DNA of 64,000 nucleotides, taken from JANWVO01 sp964458495 (GTDB taxonomy: Bacteria; Acidobacteriota; Terriglobia; Bryobacterales; Bryobacteraceae). Below the pieces are notes generated by a model, which saw nothing but the letters and a program-made list of their open reading frames with translations, made no database searches and had not been told where the DNA came from. How positions within the stretch are numbered: position 1 is the first letter of the stretch; every line of letters begins with the position of its first letter. Position numbers and translations under genes: made by a program. The stretch covers positions 325,388 to 389,387 of the forward strand of contig CAYWJB010000002.1 of NCBI GenBank assembly GCA_964458495.1. Reading direction: 5' to 3'. Shown piece by piece: positions 1 through 9,908 of this stretch.

Positions 1-95
1 AGGCCCCGGATGCGGGAATTTCAGGAGCGGCGCCGGCAGCAGCCTCCGCCCAAGGGGCCAGGAACACCCATCTGAGTTGCGCTTGCGGCGCGGCC

Positions 96-140
96 GGGCG
101 GCGCGTTTCCGGCCTTCCGCGCGCCGCCGCCGCGCCGCCC
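96..140 (-). terminator. Possible terminator hairpin downstream of the first gene
   Basis: A perfect 10-bp inverted repeat (GGGCGGCGCG at 96-105, CGCGCCGCCC at 131-140) with a 25-nt spacer lies just past the stop of the minus-strand gene ending at 143. There is no clear T-run, so it is a hairpin of uncertain terminator strength. The first 95 bases of the window hold nothing else I can support. Confidence 0.3.
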
Positions 141-142
141 GT

Positions 143-2275
143 CTATCTCGCCCCCAGCCAGATCGGCGCCGGGTGGCTGCAGATGCTGTCGACACCAGGC
201 CCCGAGACACACACCTTCACGGCCGTCATCATGGCCGGCAAGTCGTCGGGAATCGTGATCCGGAGGGCGTTCAGCGCCGGGCCCGCACCCGTCTGCTTCG
301 TGGCGGGCTGCCACCGGTCGTGCACGTTGACCCACACGGGCTCGCCGGCAAGAGCGATGCCGGTCACCTGGAGCAGGGCTTCTGCGCCGGGCGCCACCGG
401 CGCCGTCTCCGCGTTGGCCTGCCCGTCGCCGTTGTTCACCGCCACGATGGAGGGCGCCACAGGCAGCACATCCACATATAGCGGCTGGCTGGAACTCGCG
501 CCGTTGGCGGCGACCACAGGCTGCCAGCCGCGCTCCACGGCATCGGGGACAACCACCACGAGTTCGCCGGGCTGGACAGAGAGCACCTGAGCGGCAAGAC
601 CGCCCACCGTCACCGTAGTCTCTTCAGCGAAAAACACTCCTTGCAGTCTCAGCAAGCCGCCGTTGGCGAACGGGCCCTCGAAGCCGAACGGGACGGTCAT
701 CGCCGCCCACACGGCGGGAGCAGGAGCGGCTGGCGGGACGGGGGGCTGAGGCGGAACAGGCGGGGGCCCTTCCGTAACCGTCAGCTTGACGGGAATCACG
801 ATTTCGGCGTTCTCTCCCGTGGGGGAGTTCTTCTGCCGGAAGACGATCTCCGCGCTGTATTCGCCGGGGGACAGGTCCTTCGGGTTCAACTGATAGTGGT
901 AGCTGCCCACGGCATAGCCGCCCGTGCCTCGCAAGAGCAGCCATTGCGCGTCTTCCGGATCCTTGAGGGACGCCTCCCATTCGGCGAACCAGCCGCCCTT
1001 GTTGGAGACGAACAGATAGGCGTCCTTCAGCCCGCCGCCAGACTGGAGCGCAAACTCGGTCGTCTGGCTGGGCACGACGGAGAGGATGGGAAAGTAGTCC
1101 GCGTCGCAGTCGCCCTTCCACTGGCAGTCGGGCTTGGGCTCCGCGTCCCGGTAGCGGGGCAAGGGCGCGCCGACAACCGCGCCCGGTTTGTCAGAAACCG
1201 GCGCCAGCCGCACTTCCGCCCTTGCGATCACGGTTTGGTTCGGGCGCGACATGGGCGTGAAAACCCACAACGGGATTTCGGCCGTCTCCACGCTGCCGGG
1301 ATCGGCTTCCATCACCTGATAAGCGGCCCACGCCTCTTCTTCTTCCACCAGAGCCTCGCGCACGTTGACCAATGGAAGCGCCGTGCCCGGCCACTGCGCG
1401 GGCAGGCCGCCGGCGCCCTCCTTGTCCGCCTGCGGCACGAGGCTCAGAAGCAGGGGCGGCCCCGGCAACGGGCTATAGAAGCCCGGATGCGGGTCCGTTC
1501 CGAAAGCCCCGGACTGAGTGGGCTGGATGGCGCCTCCACCCGCCACGGCTTCCGGCACAAAGACGCGGCTGCCGGGTGGGAGGCCGCGGAGCCGGATCAG
1601 GAGCCGTGTGGCACGCTCCGGCGGCCCGGGGATCGAAACGGGTTGAAAGGCGCCGGAGTAGCCTTCGGTGACGCGCACGGCCACCGGCCAGGGCTTGCGC
1701 GCGAGCACGCCCGCCCAGTCCAACGTCTCTGGCAGAGGCGGGCCCTGGCAGCAGAGCGCGGCGGGCATGACCGTGGCGTACAAGCCGGGGGCGGCGCGGG
1801 CCACGACGGCGCGGTTGGATGGGAGCACCATGGGGGTGTCGGCCACAATAGAGACGCTTGCCGAGACCGTGTCCGCCGCCTCCGTGCGCAGCCCGGAAAC
1901 GCGGAGAGAGAGCTGGCCGAACAGGTTCGAGGCCACTACCAGGTTTTCGAAGATCACGGCATTGCCGAGCAGGCGGGGCAGGTTCGGCAAGGGCACGGGC
2001 GCAGCCGATGAGTCCAGCCAGAGTGTGACGCCGCCCGCGTCGCCGCCCGCAAAGTCGATCGGGTTGGCAACCCGTTGGTCGAGAAGCACCGTGAGCGTCA
2101 TCTGGACCGTCTGCCCTGGCGCTCCGGCGCATTGCAACGCAACATCACCCACCGGTTCCGCCAGTCCGCCTGCGGACACAAGCGCCGGGGTACCGGAGAG
2201 CGTGCAAAGGAAGGTAGCACCGGCGGGAAGCGCCACAGCCAGTGTGCAAAGAACCGCCGCAGCCATCCACTTCAT
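143..2275 (-). CDS. Secreted protein with Solibacter-type IPT/TIG-like C-terminal region
   Basis: This 710-residue exported protein begins with a signal peptide (MKWMAAAVLCTLAVALPAGA). The open frame extends further upstream, but I chose the ATG at 2275 because it opens the signal peptide and has a strong GGAGAGGAGG ribosome site just before it. The middle is beta-rich with no recognised catalytic motif. A proline-rich linker around residues 500-520 leads into a C-terminal stretch of about 190 residues that reads like the IPT/TIG-like, TIGR03437-type region common in secreted Solibacter proteins. Its role is unknown; cell-surface adhesion or carbohydrate contact is only a guess. It is divergent from the next gene, with 64 bases between the starts. 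Confidence 0.7.
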   Translation of the reverse strand: MKWMAAAVLCTLAVALPAGATFLCTLSGTPALVSAGGLAEPVGDVALQCAGAPGQTVQMTLTVLLDQRVANPIDFAGGDAGGVTLWLDSSAAPVPLPNLPRLLGNAVIFENLVVASNLFGQLSLRVSGLRTEAADTVSASVSIVADTPMVLPSNRAVVARAAPGLYATVMPAALCCQGPPLPETLDWAGVLARKPWPVAVRVTEGYSGAFQPVSIPGPPERATRLLIRLRGLPPGSRVFVPEAVAGGGAIQPTQSGAFGTDPHPGFYSPLPGPPLLLSLVPQADKEGAGGLPAQWPGTALPLVNVREALVEEEEAWAAYQVMEADPGSVETAEIPLWVFTPMSRPNQTVIARAEVRLAPVSDKPGAVVGAPLPRYRDAEPKPDCQWKGDCDADYFPILSVVPSQTTEFALQSGGGLKDAYLFVSNKGGWFAEWEASLKDPEDAQWLLLRGTGGYAVGSYHYQLNPKDLSPGEYSAEIVFRQKNSPTGENAEIVIPVKLTVTEGPPPVPPQPPVPPAAPAPAVWAAMTVPFGFEGPFANGGLLRLQGVFFAEETTVTVGGLAAQVLSVQPGELVVVVPDAVERGWQPVVAANGASSSQPLYVDVLPVAPSIVAVNNGDGQANAETAPVAPGAEALLQVTGIALAGEPVWVNVHDRWQPATKQTGAGPALNALRITIPDDLPAMMTAVKVCVSGPGVDSICSHPAPIWLGAR

Positions 2276-2339
2276 CACCCACCTCCTCTCCTTCAGGGTA
2301 ACTCCGCATACAATAAACGCATTCGGTGAGATTCCCCAA

Positions 2340-5300
2340 ATGAGACGCAAAACAGCACTGCCACTGGTTCTGATTCTTGCCGCCGGGCTGGCGGCGCAAG
2401 AGGCGGCCCCCGCCTGGAAGAGCCTGAAGTACCGCTCCATCGGCCCTTACCGGGGCGGGCGGGTGACGGCTGTGACGGGCGTACCGGGACAACCGGCTGT
2501 CTTCTACTATGGCGCCACGGGCGGGGGCGTCTGGAAGACAGACGACGCAGGAAAGACGTGGCTGCCCGTCTCGGACGGCTTCTTCCGAACCGGTTCTGTG
2601 GGCAGCATCGCCGTGTCGCCCTCCGACCCCAACGTTGTTTACGTGGGAATGGGCGAGGGCTGCATTCGCGGCAACGTCAGCCACGGCGACGGGGTGTGGA
2701 AGTCCTCCGATGCCGGGCGTACGTGGAAGCACTCCGGGTTGCCGCAGTCCCGCCACATCCCGCGCATCCGCGTGCATCCTCGCAATCCCGACGTAGCATG
2801 GGCGGCAGTTCTGGGCGCCATTTTCAACGCAAGTGAAGAGCGCGGCGTTTACAAGACTACGGATGGCGGCAAGACATGGCGCAAGGTGCTCTACCGCAAT
2901 GACCGTGCCGGAGCAGTGGATCTGGCCCTGGATCCCTCCAATCCGAACGTGCTGTACGCCGCGCTGTGGGACGTGCGGCGCACGCCGTGGTCGCTCGAGT
3001 CCGGCGGTCCGGGATCGGGATTGTTCCAATCGACTGACGGCGGCGATACCTGGACCGAGATCACGCGAAATCCGGGCTTGCCGAAGGGGCTGATCGGGCG
3101 GATCGGCGTCAGCGTCTCGGGGGCGAACCCGGACCGCGTCTGGGCCCAGATCGAAGCCGAAGACGGCGGGCTGTTCCGTTCCGACGACGCGGGCAAGACG
3201 TGGCGGCGGGTGAACGACAACCGCAATCTACGCCAGCGCGCGTGGTACTACACGCACATCCACGCCGATCCCGCCAACCCGGACCGCGTCTACGCCCAGA
3301 ACGTCCAGTTCTGGCGTTCCGACGATGGCGGGGCGACCTTCCGCCCGATTCCCACGCCGCACTCGGACAATCACGACCTCTGGATCGATCCGGCGGACAA
3401 CCGCCGGATGATCAACGGCGACGACGGCGGTGCCAGCGTCACTGTCGACGGGGGAAACACGTGGACCAGCCAGGACCAGCCGACGGCGCAGTTCTACCGC
3501 GTGACGCTCGACCGCGAGTTCCCCTATAACATCTACGGCGCGCAGCAGGACAACACGACCGTGCGCATCGCGTCCCGCTCCGGCGGCGCTTACATCACGC
3601 GCGAGCACTGGTGGCCCGTCGGCGGCGGGGAGTCCGGATGGATCGCCCCGTCGCCCAAGGACCCGAACATCGCCTTCGCCGGCTCCTACGGCGGCTACCT
3701 GACCCGGTATGACCACCGCACGGGCCAGACCCGCGCCGTCAACGTCTGGCCCGACAACCCCATGGGCTACGGGGCGGAGGGAATGAAGTACCGCTTTCAG
3801 TGGAATTTCCCGATCCTTTTCTCCCTGCACGATCCGGGCGTGCTGTATACGGCAGGAAATCTCCTCTTCAAATCGACGAACGAGGGCCAGAGCTGGGAGG
3901 CGATTTCTCCCGACTTGACGCGCAATGATCCGTCCAAGTTAGGCCCTTCGGGCGGACCCATTACGAAGGACAACACGGGGGTCGAATACTACTGCACGAT
4001 TTTCACAGTGGCGGAGAGCCCGCTCGCGCGCGGCATGATCTGGGCGGGAACCGACGACGGGCTGGTGTGGGTCACCGAGGACGGCGGCAAGAACTGGCGC
4101 AACGTCACGCCGCCCGCCTCGCTGATGCCGGAGTGGATCCAGATCAATTCCATCGAGGCGTCGCCGCACGATCCGAAGAAGGCATACTTCGCCGCCACCA
4201 TGTACAAGCACGGCGACCTCCGCCCATATCTCTACCGCACGACGGACGGCGGCAGGTCCTGGACGCGCATTACATCGGGCATTGCAGAAGACGCCTTCAC
4301 GCGCGTGGTGCGCGAGGATCCGAACGTGGCGGGGCTGCTGTATGCGGGCACGGAAACCGGCATGTACGTGTCGTTCAATGACGGCGGCTCGTGGGAGTCC
4401 CTGCAGCTGAACCTGCCTGTGGTTCCCATCACCGACCTGGTGTTGCACAAGGAGATGAAAGACCTCGTGGTCGCCACACAGGGGCGCTCCTTCTGGGTTC
4501 TGGACGATCTGCCCGTACTGCACGAGTGGAAGCGGCGCGGGAACGGTTTCTTCCCTGTAGAGCCGGCATGGCGGATGACGGCGTCGTGGGCGCCGGTGCG
4601 CCCCGGCATGGCCGTGGGTGAGAATCCGCCCGCCGGCGCGGTGTTCCACTTCTGGCTGGACGAGGCGCCTCAAGGGGAGGCCGTTCTGGAAATTCTGGAT
4701 GCGCGCGGCAAGGTGATCCGGCGCTTCTCTTCCAGCGCCTCGCAGGAGAGAAGCGAGGAGGAGTCTTCCGGCGGGCGCCGCGGCGGGCAGGCGGCGCGCT
4801 TCCAGCCCGGGAAGGGCCTCAACCGCTTTGTTTGGGACCTCCGCCATGAAGACGCGAAATCCATTCCGAATCTGATCCTTTGGGCAGGCTCCGTGCGGGG
4901 GCCGAAGGCGGCGCCGGGCCGGTACAAGGCGCGGTTTTCCGCGGGAAAGACGTCCTTCGAGGCGGAATTCGAGATCCGGAAAGATCCGCGCCTGACGGAA
5001 ATCACGCAAGAGGATCTGGAAACCCAGGAGCAATTTCTGCTACAGCTCCGCGACAAATTGACCGAAACTCACGAGGCGATCCTGAAAATCCGTGACGTCC
5101 GCTCTCAGGTGGAGGCTTGGGGCAAGCGCGACGCCGCCCTGGAGAAGGCGGCGAAGGATCTGGCGTCCCGGTTGACAGCGGTGGAAGAGGAGCTTTACCA
5201 GACGAAGAACCGCTCTTCGCAGGACCCGCTGAACTACCCGATCAAGCTCAACAACAAGCTGGCGGCGCTCGCATCCGTCGCCGGCAGCGCCGAGGCGCGC

Positions 5301-5450
5301 CCGACGGCGCAAAGCCAGCAGCTTTACGAGGAGCTTGCCTCGCGCGTCAATGCGCAGTTGCGCACGCTCGACGGGCTGCTCAAGAAGGAGCTCGACGCCT
5401 TCAACCGCCTGGTGCGGGAGAGGAACCTGCCTGCTGTCACGGTGCGCTGA
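2340..5450 (+). CDS. Secreted Asp-box (BNR/VPS10-sortilin-like) beta-propeller protein
   Basis: This 1036-residue protein starts with a signal peptide (MRRKTALPLVLILAAGLAAQ). Eleven or so Asp-box motifs follow, such as KTTDGGKTW, RTTDGGRSW and QSTDGGDTW, spread over roughly residues 50-680. That is the pattern of seven- to ten-bladed BNR/VPS10-like propellers, which family annotation often calls glycosyl hydrolases without proof of catalysis. The last 250 residues form a beta segment and then a charged helical region (about residues 870-1000) that could be a coiled coil. The ATG at 2340 is chosen because it opens the signal peptide, although the frame is open from 1668. A related, much shorter Asp-box protein is at 54301-55281. 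Confidence 0.85.
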   Translation: MRRKTALPLVLILAAGLAAQEAAPAWKSLKYRSIGPYRGGRVTAVTGVPGQPAVFYYGATGGGVWKTDDAGKTWLPVSDGFFRTGSVGSIAVSPSDPNVVYVGMGEGCIRGNVSHGDGVWKSSDAGRTWKHSGLPQSRHIPRIRVHPRNPDVAWAAVLGAIFNASEERGVYKTTDGGKTWRKVLYRNDRAGAVDLALDPSNPNVLYAALWDVRRTPWSLESGGPGSGLFQSTDGGDTWTEITRNPGLPKGLIGRIGVSVSGANPDRVWAQIEAEDGGLFRSDDAGKTWRRVNDNRNLRQRAWYYTHIHADPANPDRVYAQNVQFWRSDDGGATFRPIPTPHSDNHDLWIDPADNRRMINGDDGGASVTVDGGNTWTSQDQPTAQFYRVTLDREFPYNIYGAQQDNTTVRIASRSGGAYITREHWWPVGGGESGWIAPSPKDPNIAFAGSYGGYLTRYDHRTGQTRAVNVWPDNPMGYGAEGMKYRFQWNFPILFSLHDPGVLYTAGNLLFKSTNEGQSWEAISPDLTRNDPSKLGPSGGPITKDNTGVEYYCTIFTVAESPLARGMIWAGTDDGLVWVTEDGGKNWRNVTPPASLMPEWIQINSIEASPHDPKKAYFAATMYKHGDLRPYLYRTTDGGRSWTRITSGIAEDAFTRVVREDPNVAGLLYAGTETGMYVSFNDGGSWESLQLNLPVVPITDLVLHKEMKDLVVATQGRSFWVLDDLPVLHEWKRRGNGFFPVEPAWRMTASWAPVRPGMAVGENPPAGAVFHFWLDEAPQGEAVLEILDARGKVIRRFSSSASQERSEEESSGGRRGGQAARFQPGKGLNRFVWDLRHEDAKSIPNLILWAGSVRGPKAAPGRYKARFSAGKTSFEAEFEIRKDPRLTEITQEDLETQEQFLLQLRDKLTETHEAILKIRDVRSQVEAWGKRDAALEKAAKDLASRLTAVEEELYQTKNRSSQDPLNYPIKLNNKLAALASVAGSAEARPTAQSQQLYEELASRVNAQLRTLDGLLKKELDAFNRLVRERNLPAVTVR

Positions 5451-5468
5451 GCGGCGCCGGCGAGCGCG

Positions 5469-5930
5469 TCAAGCCGCGGGCAGGAAGATCTCCTGCGCTT
5501 TGCCCGTTTCGATGCCGAGATGGTTGAGGTAGAAGGCAAGCACTGGCGCCGGAAAGCGGTCCTTGAGCGAGTCGTATGCCCGCTGTTGCCAGCCTTCGGC
5601 GAGGTGTGAGCTCACGTCGGCGTCCTTGGCGAAGAAGCCGTCCTGATGGGGGACGCCGAGAAGATCGAGCGTGGCGATGATCATGTCCAGATGACAGACC
5701 AGCACCGCCTGCGCCAGGTCCGAGGCCAGATCCTCGTCGCCCTGCCCGATCCGCTCCCAGAGGCGCGGCGCCGCCTTGCGCAAGGTCTCGCTGTTGAGCT
5801 TGTGCAAGTGGGTGCGCACTTTGAGCGGCTCGTACAGTTGATAGGTTTTCAGACGGCTGATGGAGACGCGGCGCAGCAGATTGGCGAACCCCTGCTCGCC
5901 CTGCGCCAGAAAAGCGTCGCTTAACTTCAT
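5469..5930 (-). CDS. Conserved hypothetical helical protein
   Basis: A 153-residue, mostly helical, soluble protein with no signal peptide, membrane segment or motif I recognise. It begins MKLSDAFLAQGEQGFANLLR and contains a run of small hydrophobic residues around AVLVCHLDMIIATLDLLG, which suggests a buried helix pair. The natural amino-acid composition and a clean ATG support it as a real gene. It converges on the preceding Asp-box gene (18 bases between stops) and diverges from the next small gene with only 19 bases between starts, so the two promoters would overlap. Function unknown. Confidence 0.6.
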   Translation of the reverse strand: MKLSDAFLAQGEQGFANLLRRVSISRLKTYQLYEPLKVRTHLHKLNSETLRKAAPRLWERIGQGDEDLASDLAQAVLVCHLDMIIATLDLLGVPHQDGFFAKDADVSSHLAEGWQQRAYDSLKDRFPAPVLAFYLNHLGIETGKAQEIFLPAA

Positions 5931-5949
5931 GACAGTGAAAGCGTAACAT

Positions 5950-6228
5950 GTGGGCGTGGACCCTTTGGACAGGCCCGGCGGCGCGCCGGTGGAGATCGAA
6001 GTGGAATGCTATGCCGGCTACAAAGGCGAGGAGCGCCCGCTGAGGTTTCGCTGCGGAGGCGACTCCTTCGAGGTGGAGGAGATTCTGGAGCGCTGGTACG
6101 AGCCGGGCAAGTCCTGCTTTCTCGTGCGCGCCGCCGGCGCCGAGTTGGTACTGAGGCGCAACGAGGTGAACGGGTTATGGACGCGCGAAACGGCACGGCC
6201 CCGCGGAGGCGGCGCGAAGTCGCGTTGA
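5950..6228 (+). CDS. Small hypothetical protein
   Basis: A 92-residue cytoplasmic protein starting at GTG 5950; a second in-frame GTG at 5989 would drop the proline/glycine-rich first 13 residues and could be the true start. The core reads as a small beta-rich domain with FEVEEILERWYEPGKSCFLV and a C-terminal arginine/glycine tail. It resembles DUF6504-like small proteins (an E-x-x-L-x-R-W-Y element followed by strands), but I am not sure of that match. No pathway is suggested by the neighbours. The 132 bases after it, up to the next gene, show no clear feature. Confidence 0.5.
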   Translation: MGVDPLDRPGGAPVEIEVECYAGYKGEERPLRFRCGGDSFEVEEILERWYEPGKSCFLVRAAGAELVLRRNEVNGLWTRETARPRGGGAKSR

Positions 6229-6360
6229 GCGCCACACCCCTGTCCTCGCGTCACATCGGGGGATCGGTGACAGGCGGAATGCCCCATGCCCCTGCAGGGC
6301 AAATTGACAACGCGGAAATGCGGCCGGGATAATGACCGGGAATCGCGGGAACGAGCCTGA

Positions 6361-7842
6361 ATGATCTGGCGGAAGTATTGGCTGGGCTATGCAGTCCTGT
6401 GGGTGGGAATTCTGGCTTTCTCCCTGCATATCCGCATCGCCCCGCTCCATCTGGAGTCGCTTGAAGGAGACGAACTCTTCACGAGGCGGGCAGCGACGGC
6501 ACCGGGTCCGAAGGCATGGGAAATGATCCGGAACGATCTTGTGCACCCGCCGCTGTACTACTGCTTGCTGAAAATGACGCTGGCAGGCACAGCCGAACCC
6601 GACGACAAGCGGTTGCGCGGGCTGTCCCTCGCCGCTGGCGCCGGTGCCATCGCAGTGATAGCGGCAATGGGCGCCACGTCGCCTTACCTGCGCGTTCCCG
6701 CAATTCTCTCTGCGCTGCTGGTCAGCCTCAACGAGAGCCACGTTTTTTACAGCCAGGAGGCGCGCTCCTACGCACTGTACACCTTGCTTGTGGCGTTCCT
6801 GCTGCTGTGGCGTGCTTTGGAGCCGCGGTTTGCAGCCCGGCGGATCTACCGGGCCACTGGCACCGTCGTGTGTAGCGCTCTCGTCTGGACTCACTACGTC
6901 GGGGCCTTGTATTGCCTGGCTTGCGCTGTCTCGATGACCCCCTCAGCCTCGACGCCGTTCCGGCGGCGAATCCTTCCGCTGCTGCCGCCAGCTTTGGCAG
7001 CACTGTCTTTTCTGCCGTGGCTGATTCCTGAACTGGGTGTTTACCGTTCCGTTCAGGGATTGGGAAGGAACCTCGACTGGCAAGGGACCCCGTCGTTTTA
7101 CGACCTGAAAATGACTCTCGCCAGTTACTCGGACATACCCGACTTCCCCGGCGGAACTACCTTTGCTCTGGCACTTGGCCTCACCCTGGGCGGAGCCGCG
7201 CTCTTCCGCGCCCGGGAGTGGGCGGGCGCCGATGCTGGAGCTGTGCTGCGGACCCTGGCGTGGACGGCTTGCCTTCCTCCTCTTGTTCTCTGGCTCGTAG
7301 CGCGGAAGCCGTTTGACCTGCCGGTGTTCGGCGGCCGCCATCTGTTGCCTTCCGTGCTCCCCGCAACCTTGCTGGTGTCCATCGGTGCGTATCGCCTCGC
7401 ATCCTATCTCCGCTCCACCCTTGCACAACGCCTGGCGTTTGCCGCAGCGGCCCTGCTTCTGTGCGCGCTGCAATCGGCCGCCCTGCTGCGTTCCTTCTCC
7501 GGACCGGCACGCACTCCTTTCAGGAAAATCGTTGAGGACATCCGCCGTTTGCATCCCGGCCTGACCATCTACCACACCAATCCCGGAAGGATCGGCGATC
7601 TGGTCGAGTACTATTCCGGCCAACCGCCCTACCCTGTCCAGGAGCTTCCAAACACGTCCGCCATGCTGCCGGCCGACTTCCTTGTCCTGTACCGCCCGGC
7701 TGTTCCTTCCGAGAAAGCTCGTGTGGAGGGGATTCTCCGGGATTGCAGGATCCTCTCGAGCAAGTACTATGCTGGCGCGCGATCTCCCGGGAATGGAACC
7801 TTGCTGGTGGTGGTTTCGCGCATCAGTCGGCCTCCTGGCTGA
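6361..7842 (+). CDS. GT-C (family 39/83-like) membrane glycosyltransferase
   Basis: A 493-residue integral membrane protein with about ten hydrophobic segments. After the first membrane segment comes LESLEGDELFT, matching the acidic loop of GT-C enzymes that use polyprenyl-phosphate sugars. HPPLYYCLLK and SQEARSYALY follow, motifs shared by the PMT/ArnT-like group. The likely role is transfer of a sugar from a lipid carrier to an envelope acceptor on the periplasmic side; donor and acceptor cannot be read from the sequence. The start at ATG 6361 fits the first membrane helix. Its last 20 bases overlap the tail of a decayed minus-strand frame. Confidence 0.75.
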   Translation: MIWRKYWLGYAVLWVGILAFSLHIRIAPLHLESLEGDELFTRRAATAPGPKAWEMIRNDLVHPPLYYCLLKMTLAGTAEPDDKRLRGLSLAAGAGAIAVIAAMGATSPYLRVPAILSALLVSLNESHVFYSQEARSYALYTLLVAFLLLWRALEPRFAARRIYRATGTVVCSALVWTHYVGALYCLACAVSMTPSASTPFRRRILPLLPPALAALSFLPWLIPELGVYRSVQGLGRNLDWQGTPSFYDLKMTLASYSDIPDFPGGTTFALALGLTLGGAALFRAREWAGADAGAVLRTLAWTACLPPLVLWLVARKPFDLPVFGGRHLLPSVLPATLLVSIGAYRLASYLRSTLAQRLAFAAAALLLCALQSAALLRSFSGPARTPFRKIVEDIRRLHPGLTIYHTNPGRIGDLVEYYSGQPPYPVQELPNTSAMLPADFLVLYRPAVPSEKARVEGILRDCRILSSKYYAGARSPGNGTLLVVVSRISRPPG

Positions 7843-8222
7843 TGCGCCTCGTGCAGGGATAATCCCCGGAAATGTCCTGCAGGTCTTGATGAGCCGCGCG
7901 GAACGCTCTGAGGTCTCGGGCCAGGGAGCGCCAGTTCCGGATGTCGCCGTCTTCGAAACCCTTGGGCTTGCGGGACCAGAATCATGAGGAAATCGTGGAC
8001 TTGTCCTTTGATGGCCAGCGCCGGGATTGCCTCCTTCCCAGTGGCGGCCCACTACTGCCGGCGGATCAGCAGCGCCCCATCCGCCATCGACTCGCCGCCT
8101 GCGGGCAGGTTTCTGACAAATCGATGGCAGTCATTCGTTCCAGAGGCTCCCGAAACGTGACGCATCTCCCATGCCGCAACTGAATGGACCGACAGGAAGA
8201 ACCCGGTTTCGCCTGACTCTTT
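7823..8222 (-). pseudogene. Decayed reading frame, unidentified
   Basis: Between the two membrane genes the minus strand reads as broken protein. From 8222 the frame gives GFFLSVHSVAAWEMRHVSG, continues through RFVRNLPAGGESMADGALL, hits a TAG, then continues in the same frame as KGQVHDFLMILVPQAQGF. After a +1 shift within the PKGF stretch it goes on as DGDIRNWRSLARDLRAFRAA and stops at 7823. The balanced composition across the stop and shift suggests a former gene of at least 130 residues. I do not recognise the family. It is the only content I see in the 443-base gap 7843-8285. It could be an accidental open stretch in GC-rich DNA. Confidence 0.4.
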
Positions 8223-8285
8223 TCAGGAACTGCTACAATTCGCTCACTGCCGAAGGATCTTCAGGAAGACGCCGGGAGAAAGCAG

Positions 8286-9884
8286 GTGCACCCTCCGCTT
8301 GTCAAACATCCCAAACCATCACGACGGACTTTCGCGCCGTTTCCTGTCCTTCTGATCGCGACTATTGCCGTGCAGCTATGGACGATTTGGAGATACCCCT
8401 ATTTCCCGTCCCAGGACGGGCCGGCGCATCTTTACAACGCAGGCCTTCTCGCCTGGCTTGACAATTGGGACACGGCGCGGCGGTATTTCGAGGTCCGTTT
8501 CACTCTCGCCGGCAATGTGACCGGTCATCTGATCCTGGCCTCGCTGATGCGGGCTGTCTCGCCTGTGGCGGCAGAGAAAATCCTCCTGAGCTGTATCGTG
8601 GTTTGTCATGCCGTTTCGGTGTGGGTCCTGACCCGCGCGTTCCGGGCCAAGGCGCCGGAGGTGGGGCTCTGGGCGGTTCTGCTTGGCCCGGGACAGCTTT
8701 TCTACATGGGTTTCTGGAACTTTTGCCTCGCGGCGGGCGCCATTCTGGCGGCCGTCGGCCTCACGGTGCTGGCGAGAGAGCGGGCCGGCCGGCGCAGACT
8801 GGCTGTGTGCGCGGCACTGAGCGGAGCCATGTACTTTTCCCATTCCACGGCATGGGCGGCATCGGCGGCTGCAGCGCTCCTGTATTTGGCCTTGGATCAT
8901 GTGCTCAGGCACGGCCGCAACTGGTGGGCAGGGCTGAAGGCCGATGCAAGGCGCCTGGCCGGACTGGCTGCGGCTGTTCTGTTGCCGGCGGCAATTCTGC
9001 TGGTTTATCTCCTGACGTCTGAGCGAATGACTTCCGAAACGGATCAGTTATTGCGGTCTAAAGCGTGGACATTTTACAGTGGCGCCTTTCTGGGCACGAT
9101 TCCAGCAGCGTTGCCATTGAGATACTTGTTCATGGTATTTGCAGCTGCAATGCCGGTTGTCGCGATCGTTTTTCGATTCCTCCGGCGGATCGGCCCGGCA
9201 CCCTCCGATTCCCTGCTTCTTTCTGCCGGGCTGTTGATGGCAGCCACATTGTTCGCACCTGACCAGCTGGGGTCCGGCGCGTATTTGACCTCACGGTTCG
9301 CCCTGATGACCGCACTTGCGCTCGTGGGCTGGCTGGGGTGCCAGCCATGGCCGGCATGGGCCCGCGCTGTTTCGGGGATCTGCCTCGTGGCGGCGGTTCT
9401 CCTGCAAACAAGGGCAAACCTGACCGAGGTTCGGCGCTGGCAGCCTGCGATCCGGGAACTGGCGTCTCTCCGGAGCGTGATTCCGGAAGGCAGTGTGGTT
9501 CTGCCGGTCTTGGCCAACCGGGACAAGTCCCTCGGCTATGACCCGCTCCTTCATGCCGCCGGCTACTGGACACCGAAGGACTTCGTCTATTTGCGCAACT
9601 ACCAGGCCTTCAGGCCGCATTTTTGCGTGTCGTTCAGGCCGGATTACTCGCCCAATGGAAGGCTGGGCGAGCCCAGGGCGATGGACGCAGCTCCCGCGAG
9701 GTTCTCCATCGCCCAATATGAGGCCCGTACGCGAGGCCGGGTGGATTTGGTCATTCTCTATGGCCCGTTCCCGGAGAAGATTGAAACCGTCCTGCCGCAG
9801 GCATCGTGGGATCCTGACAGCGCATTCGAGTTGAAGATGGTCAGCTCCCCGAACGGTCTTGCCCGGGTCTACGGGCGCCGCTGA
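8286..9884 (+). CDS. Polytopic membrane protein, GT-C-like
   Basis: A 532-residue protein with ten or more hydrophobic helices from residue 15 to about 390, then a soluble C-terminal domain of roughly 130 residues. After the first helix it carries YFPSQDGPAHLYNA, an aspartate in the first extracytoplasmic loop as in GT-C glycosyltransferases, but the other family motifs are weak. It starts at GTG 8286. With the related membrane protein at 6361-7842 it probably acts on envelope or exopolysaccharide glycans; that is inference. No other transferase or polymerase gene is near. Confidence 0.6.
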   Translation: MHPPLVKHPKPSRRTFAPFPVLLIATIAVQLWTIWRYPYFPSQDGPAHLYNAGLLAWLDNWDTARRYFEVRFTLAGNVTGHLILASLMRAVSPVAAEKILLSCIVVCHAVSVWVLTRAFRAKAPEVGLWAVLLGPGQLFYMGFWNFCLAAGAILAAVGLTVLARERAGRRRLAVCAALSGAMYFSHSTAWAASAAAALLYLALDHVLRHGRNWWAGLKADARRLAGLAAAVLLPAAILLVYLLTSERMTSETDQLLRSKAWTFYSGAFLGTIPAALPLRYLFMVFAAAMPVVAIVFRFLRRIGPAPSDSLLLSAGLLMAATLFAPDQLGSGAYLTSRFALMTALALVGWLGCQPWPAWARAVSGICLVAAVLLQTRANLTEVRRWQPAIRELASLRSVIPEGSVVLPVLANRDKSLGYDPLLHAAGYWTPKDFVYLRNYQAFRPHFCVSFRPDYSPNGRLGEPRAMDAAPARFSIAQYEARTRGRVDLVILYGPFPEKIETVLPQASWDPDSAFELKMVSSPNGLARVYGRR

Positions 9885-9908
9885 AGGCGGCGGAGCAGGC
9901 GCTGCGCA

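Noticed and set aside
6943..8052. A 369-codon minus-strand frame across the first membrane glycosyltransferase
   Set aside because: It is mostly antisense of a well-supported gene; only its upstream end falls in the decayed region, which I describe separately.
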